From a virus: a stretch of DNA of 25,302 nucleotides. Positions within the stretch are counted from its first letter, which is position 1; every line of letters starts with the position of its first letter. Under the pieces are notes generated by a model that made no database searches, was not told the origin of the DNA, and saw only the letters and a program-made list of their open reading frames with translations. Positions 6,655 through 14,598 of this stretch are shown in pieces. The DNA lies in IMG/VR virus record IMGVR_UViG_3300035156_000296, positions 1-25,302 of that record. One strand, given 5' to 3'. Made by a program: the position numbers and the translations under genes.

Positions 6655-6890
6655 GGGGTCGGCGCCGAGCTGCGCAGCGCGGCGAGCAGGCGGTACGCGA
6701 GTTCCTGGGCCTGCTTGCGGTCCAGGTAGATCGTCGAGCCCGGGTCGTACGGAGTGCCAGGGCAGTCGATCGAGATCTCGCCCCAGATGTCGAACCGGGC
6801 GTCGACGATGACAGCGGCGGCGCAGTGGCCGGGCTGGTCCGGACCAGGCTGGACGGCGGGCTCGATCGTGACCTCGTCGTTGAACTGCAT
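6651..6890 (-). CDS. Hypothetical protein, 79 aa
   Basis: Not recognised. The sequence alternates beta-like segments (VTIEPAV, AAVIVDARFDIWGEISI) with a C-terminal helix (KQAQELAYRLLAALRSS), giving a small beta-alpha fold. The ATG at 6890 overlaps the upstream stop (TGATG) and has GAGGAG a few bases upstream, the best ribosome site inside the cassette. Confidence 0.65.
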   Translation of the reverse strand: MQFNDEVTIEPAVQPGPDQPGHCAAAVIVDARFDIWGEISIDCPGTPYDPGSTIYLDRKQAQELAYRLLAALRSSAPTP

Positions 6891-7183
6891 CAGGACTCCT
6901 CGTGTGAGATGAAGGCAACCTGGACGGCGTCGTCCAGGTCCAGGGAGAGCAGGACCATGCCCATCGACGCGGTGCCCGCGCCGACCCCCAGCGTGATCGT
7001 GAGGGCGATCTGCGTGGACGAGGTGTCATCGTCGATCAGGAGGTCGACCCCCTCGACGTGCGCGGGCGGGGTCAGCGTGCAGCTGCCGACCCGGTGCAGC
7101 TCGAAGTACCCGTCCCGCTGGCTCAGCGGGTCGCTGGCGTGGAACGCCTCGGCGGTGAAGCTCAGGCGCATCGCGGCGTTCAC
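6890..7183 (-). CDS. Hypothetical protein, 97 aa
   Basis: Not recognised. Likely mixed beta protein with a Gly/Ala-rich central segment and a strand-like C-terminus (MGMVLLSLDLDDAVQVAFISH). The GTG at 7183 is preferred because it overlaps the previous stop as GTGA, matching other junctions in this cassette; ATG 7171 is the alternative and would shorten it by four residues. Confidence 0.6.
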   Translation of the reverse strand: MNAAMRLSFTAEAFHASDPLSQRDGYFELHRVGSCTLTPPAHVEGVDLLIDDDTSSTQIALTITLGVGAGTASMGMVLLSLDLDDAVQVAFISHEES

Positions 7184-7491
7184 TTGGCACCGGCCGCAAC
7201 GCACGCCGCGCACTCGTGGCTCTCGCCGTCCTGGGGGACGTCCTTGCTGTCGCAGAGCGCGCAGGTCGTCTCCTCCGCGCCGAAGAGCTCGCCCTTGAGG
7301 GCGGTGAAGACGGCGGCCTCGAAGGCGTCGTAGCCCTCGGAGTCACCCTCGTCGGCCCCGCCGACCAGGTCGCCCTCGCCGTTCATGTCCAGGGCGGACG
7401 AGATCTCGTCGTCCGTGGCCTCCAGGACCAGCTCGGCGAGGCGGGCGGCGACGCTGGCGGCGATGGCCAGCTGGCGGTCGGTGAGCTTCAC
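7180..7491 (-). CDS. Small acidic protein with a C-terminal zinc-finger motif, 103 aa
   Basis: First gene of the reverse cassette. The N-terminal 40 residues are helical and the middle is strongly acidic. The last 30 residues contain CALC, then H and CAAC (CxxC...HxCxxC), a likely structural zinc site. The GTG at 7491 has GAGGAG 6 nt upstream, so this mRNA has a conventional leader of about 20-25 nt. Role unknown; an acidic body with a zinc tail would suit a protein-protein adaptor or anti-host factor, but nothing proves that. Confidence 0.65.
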   Translation of the reverse strand: MKLTDRQLAIAASVAARLAELVLEATDDEISSALDMNGEGDLVGGADEGDSEGYDAFEAAVFTALKGELFGAEETTCALCDSKDVPQDGESHECAACVAAGAK

Positions 7492-7520
7492 GGTGACTCC
7501 TCGGTGGGGGGCGTGCTTCT

Positions 7521-7549
7521 AGTTTACCATGCCTTTGCCACGGTGGCAA
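7521..7549 (-). promoter_or_regulatory. Promoter/operator copy 3, perfect palindrome
   Basis: On the reverse strand: -35 TTGCCA (7544-7549), 17-bp spacer, -10 TAAACT (7521-7526). The palindrome TTGCCAC-C-GTGGCAA (7535-7549) is perfect, with 7-bp arms around a single base, too tight for an RNA hairpin and typical of a dimer-binding operator. It drives the five-gene cassette. Confidence 0.8.
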
Positions 7550-7702
7550 GCCCGCGTACTCCAGTTCGGTGCTTTGCCAGCTATCGCAGATGCGGGGAGC
7601 CGGCCGTAGAGTCGCCACCAACGGTCACCCAGGACCGAGCGCCACTTCTGGGGTCGGGGACCCGGACCTTCTTCCGGGGGAGCACACAACGGAGGAGCCG
7701 TC

Positions 7703-8410
7703 TTGTTCACCAAGCCCAGCCCGCTCGACACCACCGCGCTGCTCGCCTTCCACAAGCTGACCTTCGGGGACGCGAAGATGGAGGACGGTGTGCCGCCGGT
7801 CGTCGAGCCGAAGGTCGAGGAGGAGAAGCAGCTCCCGCAGTCCCAGGTCAACGCACTCGTGCAGAAGGCCAAGGACGACGGCAAGGCCAAGGCTCTGAAG
7901 GACCTCCAGGCAGAGCTCGGCGTGGACCTCGAGACCGCCAAGTCGGTCCTCAAGGCAGCGCAGGAGCAGCAGGAAGCCCAGAAGACCGAAGCCCAGAAGG
8001 CGACCGACGCGGCCACCAAGGCGCGAGAGACCGCCGACCGTGACGTCACCAGCGCGAAGGCCGAGATCCACAAGGCTCGGCTCACCACCGCAATGGTGCT
8101 GGAAGGGCAGGTCGACGAGGCCAAGATCGAGCGGTACTCCAAGCTCGTCGAGGTCGAGGTAGGCGCTAGCGCGGAGGACGTCCGGAAGGCCGTCGCTGCC
8201 CTCAAGGTGGCGGAGCCCCTCCTGTTCGGCGGAGAGGTCAAGGAGGAGCCGAAGTCGGGCTTCCAGAGGCCACCCGCACCCTCCTCGGACCCGAAGAGCT
8301 CCGCCCCGAAGTCCAAGGGGAGCACTGAGGACGCCTTCCAGCGAGGCATCGAGCGGGCAGCGCAGTACGGCACCCGCTTCACCGCCTTCGTCGAGAACGG
8401 CAGCAAGTAG
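7703..8410 (+). CDS. Capsid scaffolding-like protein, 235 aa
   Basis: Immediately precedes the decoration and major capsid genes, the usual place of the scaffold that guides procapsid assembly. The sequence fits: highly charged, Lys/Glu/Ala-rich helices (about residues 45-130) likely to form a coiled coil, a Pro/Ser-rich linker (about 180-205) and a short C-terminal helix that could bind the coat protein. No protease motif is visible. The TTG at 7703 has an excellent GGAGGAG 5 nt upstream; an ATG 25 codons later lacks one. The preceding intergenic stretch has a candidate -10 TAGAGT (7607-7612), but no convincing -35. Confidence 0.75.
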   Translation: MFTKPSPLDTTALLAFHKLTFGDAKMEDGVPPVVEPKVEEEKQLPQSQVNALVQKAKDDGKAKALKDLQAELGVDLETAKSVLKAAQEQQEAQKTEAQKATDAATKARETADRDVTSAKAEIHKARLTTAMVLEGQVDEAKIERYSKLVEVEVGASAEDVRKAVAALKVAEPLLFGGEVKEEPKSGFQRPPAPSSDPKSSAPKSKGSTEDAFQRGIERAAQYGTRFTAFVENGSK

Positions 8411-8454
8411 CACCACCGCTCGACCCCGACCCCCGATCCAAGGAGCTGGAAGCC

Positions 8455-8883
8455 ATGGGCATGAGCCTCGGCATCAAGAGCATGACGTACTCGCCGTCCG
8501 AGGACCAGTCCTGGCTGGCCTCTGCGCACGGCACGCAGGAGATGGACTCGATCACGATGGACGGCGTCCTCACGGCCGCGGTCTTCCCGTCCGGTCTGGT
8601 CCCCTCCGGCATCCCCGTCGGCCGAGTTACCGCGACCGGGCGCTACGCCCCCTCGCAGTCGGCTGCTACCGACGGGTCGCAGGTCGTCGCCGGCCACCTG
8701 TTCACCACCCTCGACCTCACCGCTGGCCTCGCTGCCACCGGCTGGGGACAGCCGGCGACCAGCAACATGCCGGCCTCGCTCTACTGGCACGGCGAGGTCA
8801 TCCTCGCCAAGCTCCCCGCGCAGACTGGACGGGTGGACCTCACGGTTCTCGCGAACCAGCCCAAGTCCATCCGTTACGTCTGA
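8455..8883 (+). CDS. Head decoration protein, 142 aa
   Basis: Lambda gpD-like in position and size, directly before the major capsid gene. The sequence is beta-rich with a GHLFTTLDL segment near residue 80 and a C-terminal strand with a small-residue barrel pattern, as in trimeric decoration proteins that cement the capsid at threefold sites. AAGGAG lies at about 8440-8445, 9 nt before the ATG. Confidence 0.7.
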   Translation: MGMSLGIKSMTYSPSEDQSWLASAHGTQEMDSITMDGVLTAAVFPSGLVPSGIPVGRVTATGRYAPSQSAATDGSQVVAGHLFTTLDLTAGLAATGWGQPATSNMPASLYWHGEVILAKLPAQTGRVDLTVLANQPKSIRYV

Positions 8884-8898
8884 GAGGGCTGAACACTC

Positions 8899-9927
8899 AT
8901 GGCACTCGTCCTTGACCTGGTCGACCCCCAGGAGCTGCAGGGCCTCGTCCGAGGCGTGCAGCTCGAGGAGGAGCGTAACCGGCTCGTCCTCCAGAACTAC
9001 CTCCAGAACCGCATGATCGACGAGATCGAGTACTCGATCGTGCGCGGCAACCTCCGGGACGCCGACTCCGCCGAGGTCCGCGCCTGGGACACCGAGGCGC
9101 CGATCGGGTCCCGCCAGGGCCTCGAGAAGATCGCGGGCGAGCTGCCCCCGATCAGCAAGAAGATGCGCCTCGGTGAGGAGGAGCGTCTCCGCCGTCGCAT
9201 GATCTCCTCCGGCTCCGCCGCGCAGATCGTGGACGCGATCTACAACGACGCCGCCCAGCTGGCGCGCTCCGTCGTGGTCCGTGTCGAGCGTCTCCGGGGC
9301 GAGGCCCTGGAGTACGCGCAGATCACGCTGAACGAGAACGGCGTCCAGCAGACGGTGCCCTTCGGTCGCAAGGCCGGCCACACCGTCACCGCCGGCGTCC
9401 TCTGGAGCAACACGGCCACCGCCACCCCGGCGTCGGACATGCGCTCCTGGGTGCAGGCGTACATCGACACGAACGGCATCAGCCCGGCGTTCTGCCTCAC
9501 CTCCACGGCCGTCATCAGCAACCTGATGCGGAACGCGGAGATCCGGACCCTGGCGATGGGCAACACGAACACCGGCATGGTCACGATGGACATGGTGAAC
9601 GCGGTCTTCGCCGCGTACGGCCTGCCCGCCTTCGTGCCCTACGACGCCGTTGTCCGGGTGGCGGGTACGCAGACGCGTATCACCTCCGCCAACAAGCTCA
9701 TCCTGATGCCGCCGGCCAACGAGCCGCTCGGCGGGACGTTCTTCGGCACCACCGCTGAGGCGATCGAGCTGGCCGAGGCCCGCGCGATCAACCAGGACCA
9801 GGTGCCCGGCCTGACGGCGACCGTGCACAAGCTCGACGACCCGGTGTCCACGTGGACCAAGGTCGCCGCGATCGCCTTCCCGGTGCTGGTCAACCCGGAC
9901 CTCACCTTCACCGCGACCGTCCAGTAG
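8899..9927 (+). CDS. Major capsid protein, lambda-E-like, 342 aa
   Basis: Builds the icosahedral head. Length, position after a decoration gene, and pattern fit the Phage_cap_E group with an HK97 fold. There is a charged N-terminal arm, a segment on binding to the previous strand (EAPIGSRQGLEKIAGELPPI), a long helix (AAQIVDAIYNDAAQLARSVVVRVE), and a C-terminal strand VNPDLTFTATV. No N-terminal protease-cleaved delta domain is present, consistent with a separate scaffold. The gene is the most GC3-biased in the window, as expected for high expression. Confidence 0.85.
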   Translation: MALVLDLVDPQELQGLVRGVQLEEERNRLVLQNYLQNRMIDEIEYSIVRGNLRDADSAEVRAWDTEAPIGSRQGLEKIAGELPPISKKMRLGEEERLRRRMISSGSAAQIVDAIYNDAAQLARSVVVRVERLRGEALEYAQITLNENGVQQTVPFGRKAGHTVTAGVLWSNTATATPASDMRSWVQAYIDTNGISPAFCLTSTAVISNLMRNAEIRTLAMGNTNTGMVTMDMVNAVFAAYGLPAFVPYDAVVRVAGTQTRITSANKLILMPPANEPLGGTFFGTTAEAIELAEARAINQDQVPGLTATVHKLDDPVSTWTKVAAIAFPVLVNPDLTFTATVQ

Positions 9928-9951
9928 TACTGGGCAAGGAGGAGTTCCGAG

Positions 9952-10275
9952 ATGGCCAAGCGCCTGACGAGCAACGCTCACGTCCACAACCCGGACACCA
10001 ACGAGACCCTGGTGCTCTCGGTGGGTGACGAGGTCCCTGCCGGCTTCGTCGCCGGGGACCACCTGTACGTCGACAACGGCGAGCCTGAGTACGTCGCGGT
10101 CCCCGGCTTCGGCCAGGTCCCCGTGCACGAGCTCCGGCGCCTCCAGATGGCCGCCAACGGCGGGCAGACGGACGCCGAGGTCGAGGCTCAGAAGAAGTCC
10201 GACAGCCAGGCGAAGGCTCAGGCCGCCGCTGCCCGCAAGCGGGCTGAGGCTGCGGGCTCGGGCGCGAGCGCCTGA
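9952..10275 (+). CDS. Small virion-associated protein, 107 aa
   Basis: Follows the capsid gene with a strong AAGGAGGAG ribosome site. Residues 1-75 are beta-rich (VHNPDTNETLVLSVGDEVPAG...), the rest an Ala/Lys/Glu/Gln-rich helix. Small proteins of this kind after the capsid gene are common in actinophages and of unknown or head-linked role. No specific family recognised. Confidence 0.6.
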   Translation: MAKRLTSNAHVHNPDTNETLVLSVGDEVPAGFVAGDHLYVDNGEPEYVAVPGFGQVPVHELRRLQMAANGGQTDAEVEAQKKSDSQAKAQAAAARKRAEAAGSGASA

Positions 10276-10475
10276 TGGCCGGCAACACCCCGAGGATCCC
10301 CGGCGTCCGCGCCGCGGGGTCCCGGCCGGCCGGTAGCTCGAAGTACCCGCAGGCGGGGTCGGTCGACTCGCTGACGAAGGGCGCGCCCGGCGGGACGCAC
10401 TCCTCGGAGATCGCCAGCGGTGCTCCGATCACGAAGGTGCGCGGCAAGATCACGGTCAACAGCCAGCCCGCATAG
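10275..10475 (+). CDS. Small hypothetical protein, 66 aa
   Basis: ATG overlaps the preceding stop (TGATG). Pro/Gly/Ser-rich and probably disordered, with several basic residues and no hydrophobic core. It ends just before the hairpin at 10485-10522, so it is likely the last gene of the capsid transcript. Not recognised. Confidence 0.55.
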   Translation: MAGNTPRIPGVRAAGSRPAGSSKYPQAGSVDSLTKGAPGGTHSSEIASGAPITKVRGKITVNSQPA

Positions 10476-10484
10476 CCAGACCAG

Positions 10485-10522
10485 CCGGCCCGGAAGCGCA
10501 GAACGTTGCACTTCCGGGCCGG
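10485..10522. terminator. 12-bp GC-rich hairpin after the capsid genes
   Basis: Perfect stem CCGGCCCGGAAG / CTTCCGGGCCGG with an inner GCA/TGC pairing in the 14-nt loop. It lies 9 nt after the stop at 10475 and 30 nt before the fibre ATG. No T-run follows, so it may attenuate or protect the abundant capsid mRNA rather than fully terminate. Confidence 0.65.
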
Positions 10523-10552
10523 ACCTGTACGCGCCCCCTCTGAAGGACCCAG

Positions 10553-12175
10553 ATGACGACGCCAGTCTACGCACTGCCCGGCCTCCTCCGCATGGTGAAC
10601 CCCGCACTGGGCGGGTCCAGCGTCGCCTACACCACCCAGGAGGGCTTCACCTCCGTCTGGCAGGGTCTCGGCTGGGTGCTGCTCACCGAGCAGGGCACCG
10701 CGCCGCAGCCCCGGCAGCTCATGGTGGGCGTCGACACCGACCTCACCGAGGGCCAGTACCTCACGTGGGATGACACGCTGCAGCTGGTCCGGGGCACCTC
10801 GGTCGGCGGGTCGGCGGGCACCGCGTTCAACCCGCGTGGCGCCTGGACGGCGAACACCAACTACGCGGTCAACGACATCTTCACCGCGGGTGGGCGCACC
10901 TTCCGGACCAAGGTCACCCACACCTCCGGTTCGACCGCCCCCACCGCGACCAGCACGAACTGGGAGCTCTGGGCCGAGAAGGGCGCAGACGGCACCAACG
11001 GCACCAACGGGACGAACGGCACCAACGGCGCGGCGGGGGCGCAGGGGCCGGCGGGCGCGACGGGTGCCGCCGGCCCGACCGGACCAGCCGGGCTGAATTG
11101 GAAGACAGCGGCCTGGTCGGTCGGGACCGTCTACGCGGTGAACGATGCCTTCCCGTCGGCCGGGTCGTCCTTCCGGGTGAAGCTGGCGCACACCGCGTCG
11201 GGCACCGCCCCGACCGCGCTCGCCTACAGCACCACGAACTACGAGCTCATCGCGGCGAAGGGTGTCGACGGGACGGGCGGGACCGGCTCCGGGACGGCGA
11301 TCGGCACGTCCTACGCGCCCGTCTCGGGCGGCTCGATCAGCGCCACCAACGTCCAGGCCGCGCTGGAAGAGCTCGACGCGGAGAAGGTGCTCCGGAGCGA
11401 GGCGCCGGCAGTCACGTCGCTGATCCTGGCTAACACCGCCGAGACGCGGGTGGGGGTGGCGGATGTCGGCCTCGCCTCGGCGGAGGTGCCTGAGCTCACC
11501 ACGACGCTCGCGATCGGGACGTACCGGGTCTGGGGTCAGTGCTGGATCTCGGGGTCCAACAAACTGGCCGGCCTGCGGTTCGCGCTCTTCTTCCCGCTGG
11601 GCGCCAAGGGACCGTGCTCGGTCTTCGGCCCGAGCCTGAACAACACGGCCAGCTTTACCCGGGACATGGCCCCGCTGCGCGGCGCCCACACCCGCTCGAT
11701 GCCCGGCTGCGTGACCGTCAACGGCAGTGCCACGCTGACGACGGACGGCTCGTCCGGCCCCGGCGACGAGAACCGGACGGTGAGCGGTACCGGCATCCCG
11801 GCCGGAGCCCGCATCTTGACTTACGTCAGCCCGACTCAGGTTGTCATGACGGTAAACGCCACCGCGTCCGGCACGGTGCCGGTCACAGTCACCCAGCTCG
11901 ACCCGGTGACCGGCACGATCGGCAACGTCAACGGCATCGGCGGGCTGTGGCGAGCGGATTCCCTCAGCGCCACCCCCGCGGCGTCCCAGGTCCGGATGGG
12001 TGGTACGTACGGCGCGCCCGACTACACGCACACCTCGCCGATCGAAGTCAAAGGTATCCTGATACTGCCGACGGCCGGGCCGGTGGGGGTGGCGTTCACC
12101 CTGAACGAGGCCATCTCTGGGGTGCAGTGCCGCATGATCCAGGGCTCGTACCTCGACTTCAAGAAGATCGCCTGA
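10553..12175 (+). CDS. Tail fibre with collagen-like stalk and two CBM-like modules, 540 aa
   Basis: Probably a trimeric receptor-binding fibre. Residues 1-95 form an N-terminal attachment domain. Residues about 97-142 and 186-236 are two similar modules (W...Y.VND.....G..FR.K..H..G..APT......W) that resemble CBM5/12 chitin-binding modules. Between them (about 144-181) is a Gly-X-Y stretch with GTN repeats and GPAG units, a collagen-type triple-helix stalk. A short coiled coil follows (NVQAALEELDAEKVL), then a beta-rich C-terminal domain of about 250 residues that may contact the receptor. A ribosome site (GAAGGA) precedes the ATG. The stop overlaps the start of the glycosidase gene (TGATG), so the two are co-translated and may share one tail structure. 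Confidence 0.8.
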   Translation: MTTPVYALPGLLRMVNPALGGSSVAYTTQEGFTSVWQGLGWVLLTEQGTAPQPRQLMVGVDTDLTEGQYLTWDDTLQLVRGTSVGGSAGTAFNPRGAWTANTNYAVNDIFTAGGRTFRTKVTHTSGSTAPTATSTNWELWAEKGADGTNGTNGTNGTNGAAGAQGPAGATGAAGPTGPAGLNWKTAAWSVGTVYAVNDAFPSAGSSFRVKLAHTASGTAPTALAYSTTNYELIAAKGVDGTGGTGSGTAIGTSYAPVSGGSISATNVQAALEELDAEKVLRSEAPAVTSLILANTAETRVGVADVGLASAEVPELTTTLAIGTYRVWGQCWISGSNKLAGLRFALFFPLGAKGPCSVFGPSLNNTASFTRDMAPLRGAHTRSMPGCVTVNGSATLTTDGSSGPGDENRTVSGTGIPAGARILTYVSPTQVVMTVNATASGTVPVTVTQLDPVTGTIGNVNGIGGLWRADSLSATPAASQVRMGGTYGAPDYTHTSPIEVKGILILPTAGPVGVAFTLNEAISGVQCRMIQGSYLDFKKIA

Positions 12176-13803
12176 TGGCCGTCCAGACCTGGTACGAGCG
12201 GGAGCGTCGGTCCGCGGGAGTGACCCCCGACCCGCCGGACGAGCCGCCGGTAGACCCGCCGGCCGGCAACGACGAGGTCACGGTCTACAGCTGGAAGTCC
12301 GGGCCGTCCAACCAGCGGTTCGTCGGGCAGCCGAACTTCACGACGTCGCTGTACAACGGCACGCTCACCAGCCGGCCGGTCCGGTGTGACAGTTCGACCG
12401 CGAGCCGCCGGCAACGGATCGAGGGATGGGGTGGCGCGATCACCCAGTCCACGGCGATGGTGCTGATGGGCATGGCGCCGGCCGCCCGGACCGCGCTGCT
12501 GCGCTCGATCTTCCACCCCACCGACGGCGATGGCATGAACTTCGTCCGGATCTGCTTCGGGTCGAGCGACTTCGAGCTGGACGATGGCTCCCCGCCCCGC
12601 AAGGACGCGAACGGCAAGATCGTCGAGGCGTGGTCGTCGTACATCTACACTTACGACGACCTGCCGAACGGCCAGACGGACATGGACCTGAGCCAGATCA
12701 GCTTCGCTCGGGACATGGAGTACATCGTCCCGATCCTGCAGCAGATCAAGGCGCTCAACCCGAGCGTCCTGATCAAGGCGGCGCCCTGGTCGGCGCCGCG
12801 GTGGATGAAGACCGGACTACCGAACGCATACCCGAACAACTCGGAGGGCGTGCTTCAGGCAGGTATGCGCGACGTGTACGTCTCCTACCTGGTCAAGGCG
12901 TGCGCCTGGTACGAGACTAAGGGGTTGCACATCGATTACATCGCGATCCAGAACGAGCCGACCACGTCCAACCCGTGGGCCACGACCTACTACACTTGGC
13001 AGAACGCCATCCCGGTTTACGTTAAGCTCCGGGCGGCGCTCGACGCAGCAGCCGGCCAGTTGGGTGGCGCGCCGGCCAAGATCCAGTGCTTGGACAACGG
13101 CATCAACAAGATCTCCTGGGTGAACTCGATCTACGGTGACGCGGCGGCCAAGGCGGCTGTCGACGGGTCGGCGTGGCACACCTACGCGGCGAACGTGCAC
13201 ACCACCGACCTGTCCGGGCTGCACGATAACTTCCCGGGCAAGCACATGTGGCTCACCGAAGGGACACCTAGCCAGACCGCGGAGATTAGTACTGAGCTTA
13301 CTAAGATGATGGCCCTCTTCTGGCTGGGCGCGCCCCAGAACTGGTGCAAGGCGGTTATCTACTGGAACCTGGTGCTGGACCAGATCGGCGGGCCGTATTA
13401 TACCAACGGCGGCAACGGCTTCTCGCAGCCGTTCGTCACCGTGTGGGACCGGGCGGTCAACGGGCATCTGAAGGACGAGCTTAAGTACGACCCGACCTAC
13501 GCTGCGTTCCAGCACGTCGCGAAGATCAAGCAGGGCGCGTACATCGGGCCGTGCGACAACTACCCGGGTAACCCGGACGCCTACCAGACCCGAGTGACCA
13601 CGCCGCTCGACGGCTGGGACTTCCTGTTCGCCGTCAACCCGGACGGACAGCGCGTGCTCGTCTGCAACTCGAACAAGGCGAACACCACCAGCCCCGCGTT
13701 CAAGGTCATCGACCAGACCACCGGCACGAACGCGGTGAACCGGCAGTTCACGATCAACCCTGACCCGAACACGACGACCACCTACGTGTGGGCCGGGCCG
13801 TGA
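12175..13803 (+). CDS. GH30-type glycoside hydrolase, 542 aa
   Basis: Looks like a retaining glycosidase of family GH30 (glucosylceramidase or beta-1,6-glucanase type). Motifs in order: GWGGAITQSTA at residue 84, RICFGSSDFE, the APWSAPRWMKTG loop, IQNEP with the likely acid/base E261, WLTEG with the likely nucleophile E362, and YWNLVLD on the last barrel strand, followed by a small beta domain. Both catalytic glutamates are present. There is no signal peptide; residues 17-31 are a Pro/Asp-rich linker, so the first 15 residues may attach it to the virion. Coupled to the fibre gene, it is best read as a depolymerase that trims a host surface glycan. The substrate cannot be told from sequence. 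Its 3' half uses more A/T-ending codons than its neighbours. Confidence 0.82.
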   Translation: MAVQTWYERERRSAGVTPDPPDEPPVDPPAGNDEVTVYSWKSGPSNQRFVGQPNFTTSLYNGTLTSRPVRCDSSTASRRQRIEGWGGAITQSTAMVLMGMAPAARTALLRSIFHPTDGDGMNFVRICFGSSDFELDDGSPPRKDANGKIVEAWSSYIYTYDDLPNGQTDMDLSQISFARDMEYIVPILQQIKALNPSVLIKAAPWSAPRWMKTGLPNAYPNNSEGVLQAGMRDVYVSYLVKACAWYETKGLHIDYIAIQNEPTTSNPWATTYYTWQNAIPVYVKLRAALDAAAGQLGGAPAKIQCLDNGINKISWVNSIYGDAAAKAAVDGSAWHTYAANVHTTDLSGLHDNFPGKHMWLTEGTPSQTAEISTELTKMMALFWLGAPQNWCKAVIYWNLVLDQIGGPYYTNGGNGFSQPFVTVWDRAVNGHLKDELKYDPTYAAFQHVAKIKQGAYIGPCDNYPGNPDAYQTRVTTPLDGWDFLFAVNPDGQRVLVCNSNKANTTSPAFKVIDQTTGTNAVNRQFTINPDPNTTTTYVWAGP

Positions 13804-13848
13804 TAAACTCGGACCCGCGCGACTCGACTACAGACAGGACACGCCCTC

Positions 13849-14184
13849 ATGGCTAGCTTCGACTACCGGCCGGTGCGGCTGTGCGACTCGTGCGCGCAGA
13901 CTGACAACCACCCGCGCCACACGCACGGCCTCGGCCCGGACGAGCCGATGGTGTACTCGTCCGAGTTCACCGACAAGGCCATCGACCTGGCGGCCGGCGA
14001 CTCCGCGAAGCTCAAGGGCGTCCTGGACGGCGTGCGCGACACGTCCACCCAGGTCAAGCACCTTGACTGCTGCGCCGCGGACGGGTGCCCCGACCAGACC
14101 TGCGTTCCTCGTCTCGCCGACGTGGGCGACCTCCGCCGCGAGGAGCTCGTGGCTCACTTCGAGAAGCAGAACGAGGGCAACTGA
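13849..14184 (+). CDS. Cys/His-rich hypothetical protein, 111 aa
   Basis: Not recognised. CDSC near residue 12 with H21, H24 and H26, then CC, C and C around residues 74-85 (DCCAADGCPDQTC), make one or two metal sites plausible. The middle and C-terminus are helical and charged. It sits after the glycosidase with a 45-base gap and a weak AGGA ribosome site. Being inside the fibre region suggests a virion or assembly role, but it could be an accessory gene. Confidence 0.6.
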   Translation: MASFDYRPVRLCDSCAQTDNHPRHTHGLGPDEPMVYSSEFTDKAIDLAAGDSAKLKGVLDGVRDTSTQVKHLDCCAADGCPDQTCVPRLADVGDLRREELVAHFEKQNEGN

Positions 14185-14185
14185 G

Positions 14186-14596
14186 ATGGCTCTGTACCAG
14201 GCACGTGCGAAGCAGATCCTCGACGCTATCCACTCGGTGGCAGCTCTGCCGGCGAACACCGGGTCCGTCAAGCTCCGGCTCTTCACTGTCACGTCGACGG
14301 CGGCTGCTGCTGGCACCGAGGTGGTAGCGGGTGGCGGCTACGCGACCGGCGGCTCGGCCTTCACCATGCAGGCGGCGGTCAACGGCGCGAGCCCGCCTGT
14401 CGCCCAGTCGGACAACAACGCGGTCTCGTTCTCGAACATGCCCCGCGCTGAGACGATCACGGGCATCGACATCACCGACTCGGCGGCCACCCCGGTGCCG
14501 CAGGCGTTCGGTGGGTTGACGGCGTCCAAGCTGGTCGCGGCCGGCGACTCGCTCTCCTTCGCCGCTGCTGCGATCCGCAACCAGATCAACACGTAG
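14186..14596 (+). CDS. Putative minor tail/fibre protein, 136 aa
   Basis: Resembles small actinophage tail-fibre-like proteins: a short N-terminal helix (ARAKQILDAIHSV), then beta-rich sequence with GGGYATGGSAF, a segment ETITGIDITDSAATPVPQAFG and the closing GDSLSFAAAAIRNQI. The ATG follows the previous TGA by one base. No enzyme motif is seen. Probably a structural component of the tail tip or a fibre tip. Confidence 0.6.
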   Translation: MALYQARAKQILDAIHSVAALPANTGSVKLRLFTVTSTAAAAGTEVVAGGGYATGGSAFTMQAAVNGASPPVAQSDNNAVSFSNMPRAETITGIDITDSAATPVPQAFGGLTASKLVAAGDSLSFAAAAIRNQINT

Positions 14597-14598
14597 TC

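Noticed and set aside
7519-10128. Long reverse open frame opposite scaffold and capsid genes
   Set aside because: Shadow of the forward capsid genes; runs across several real genes and the operator.
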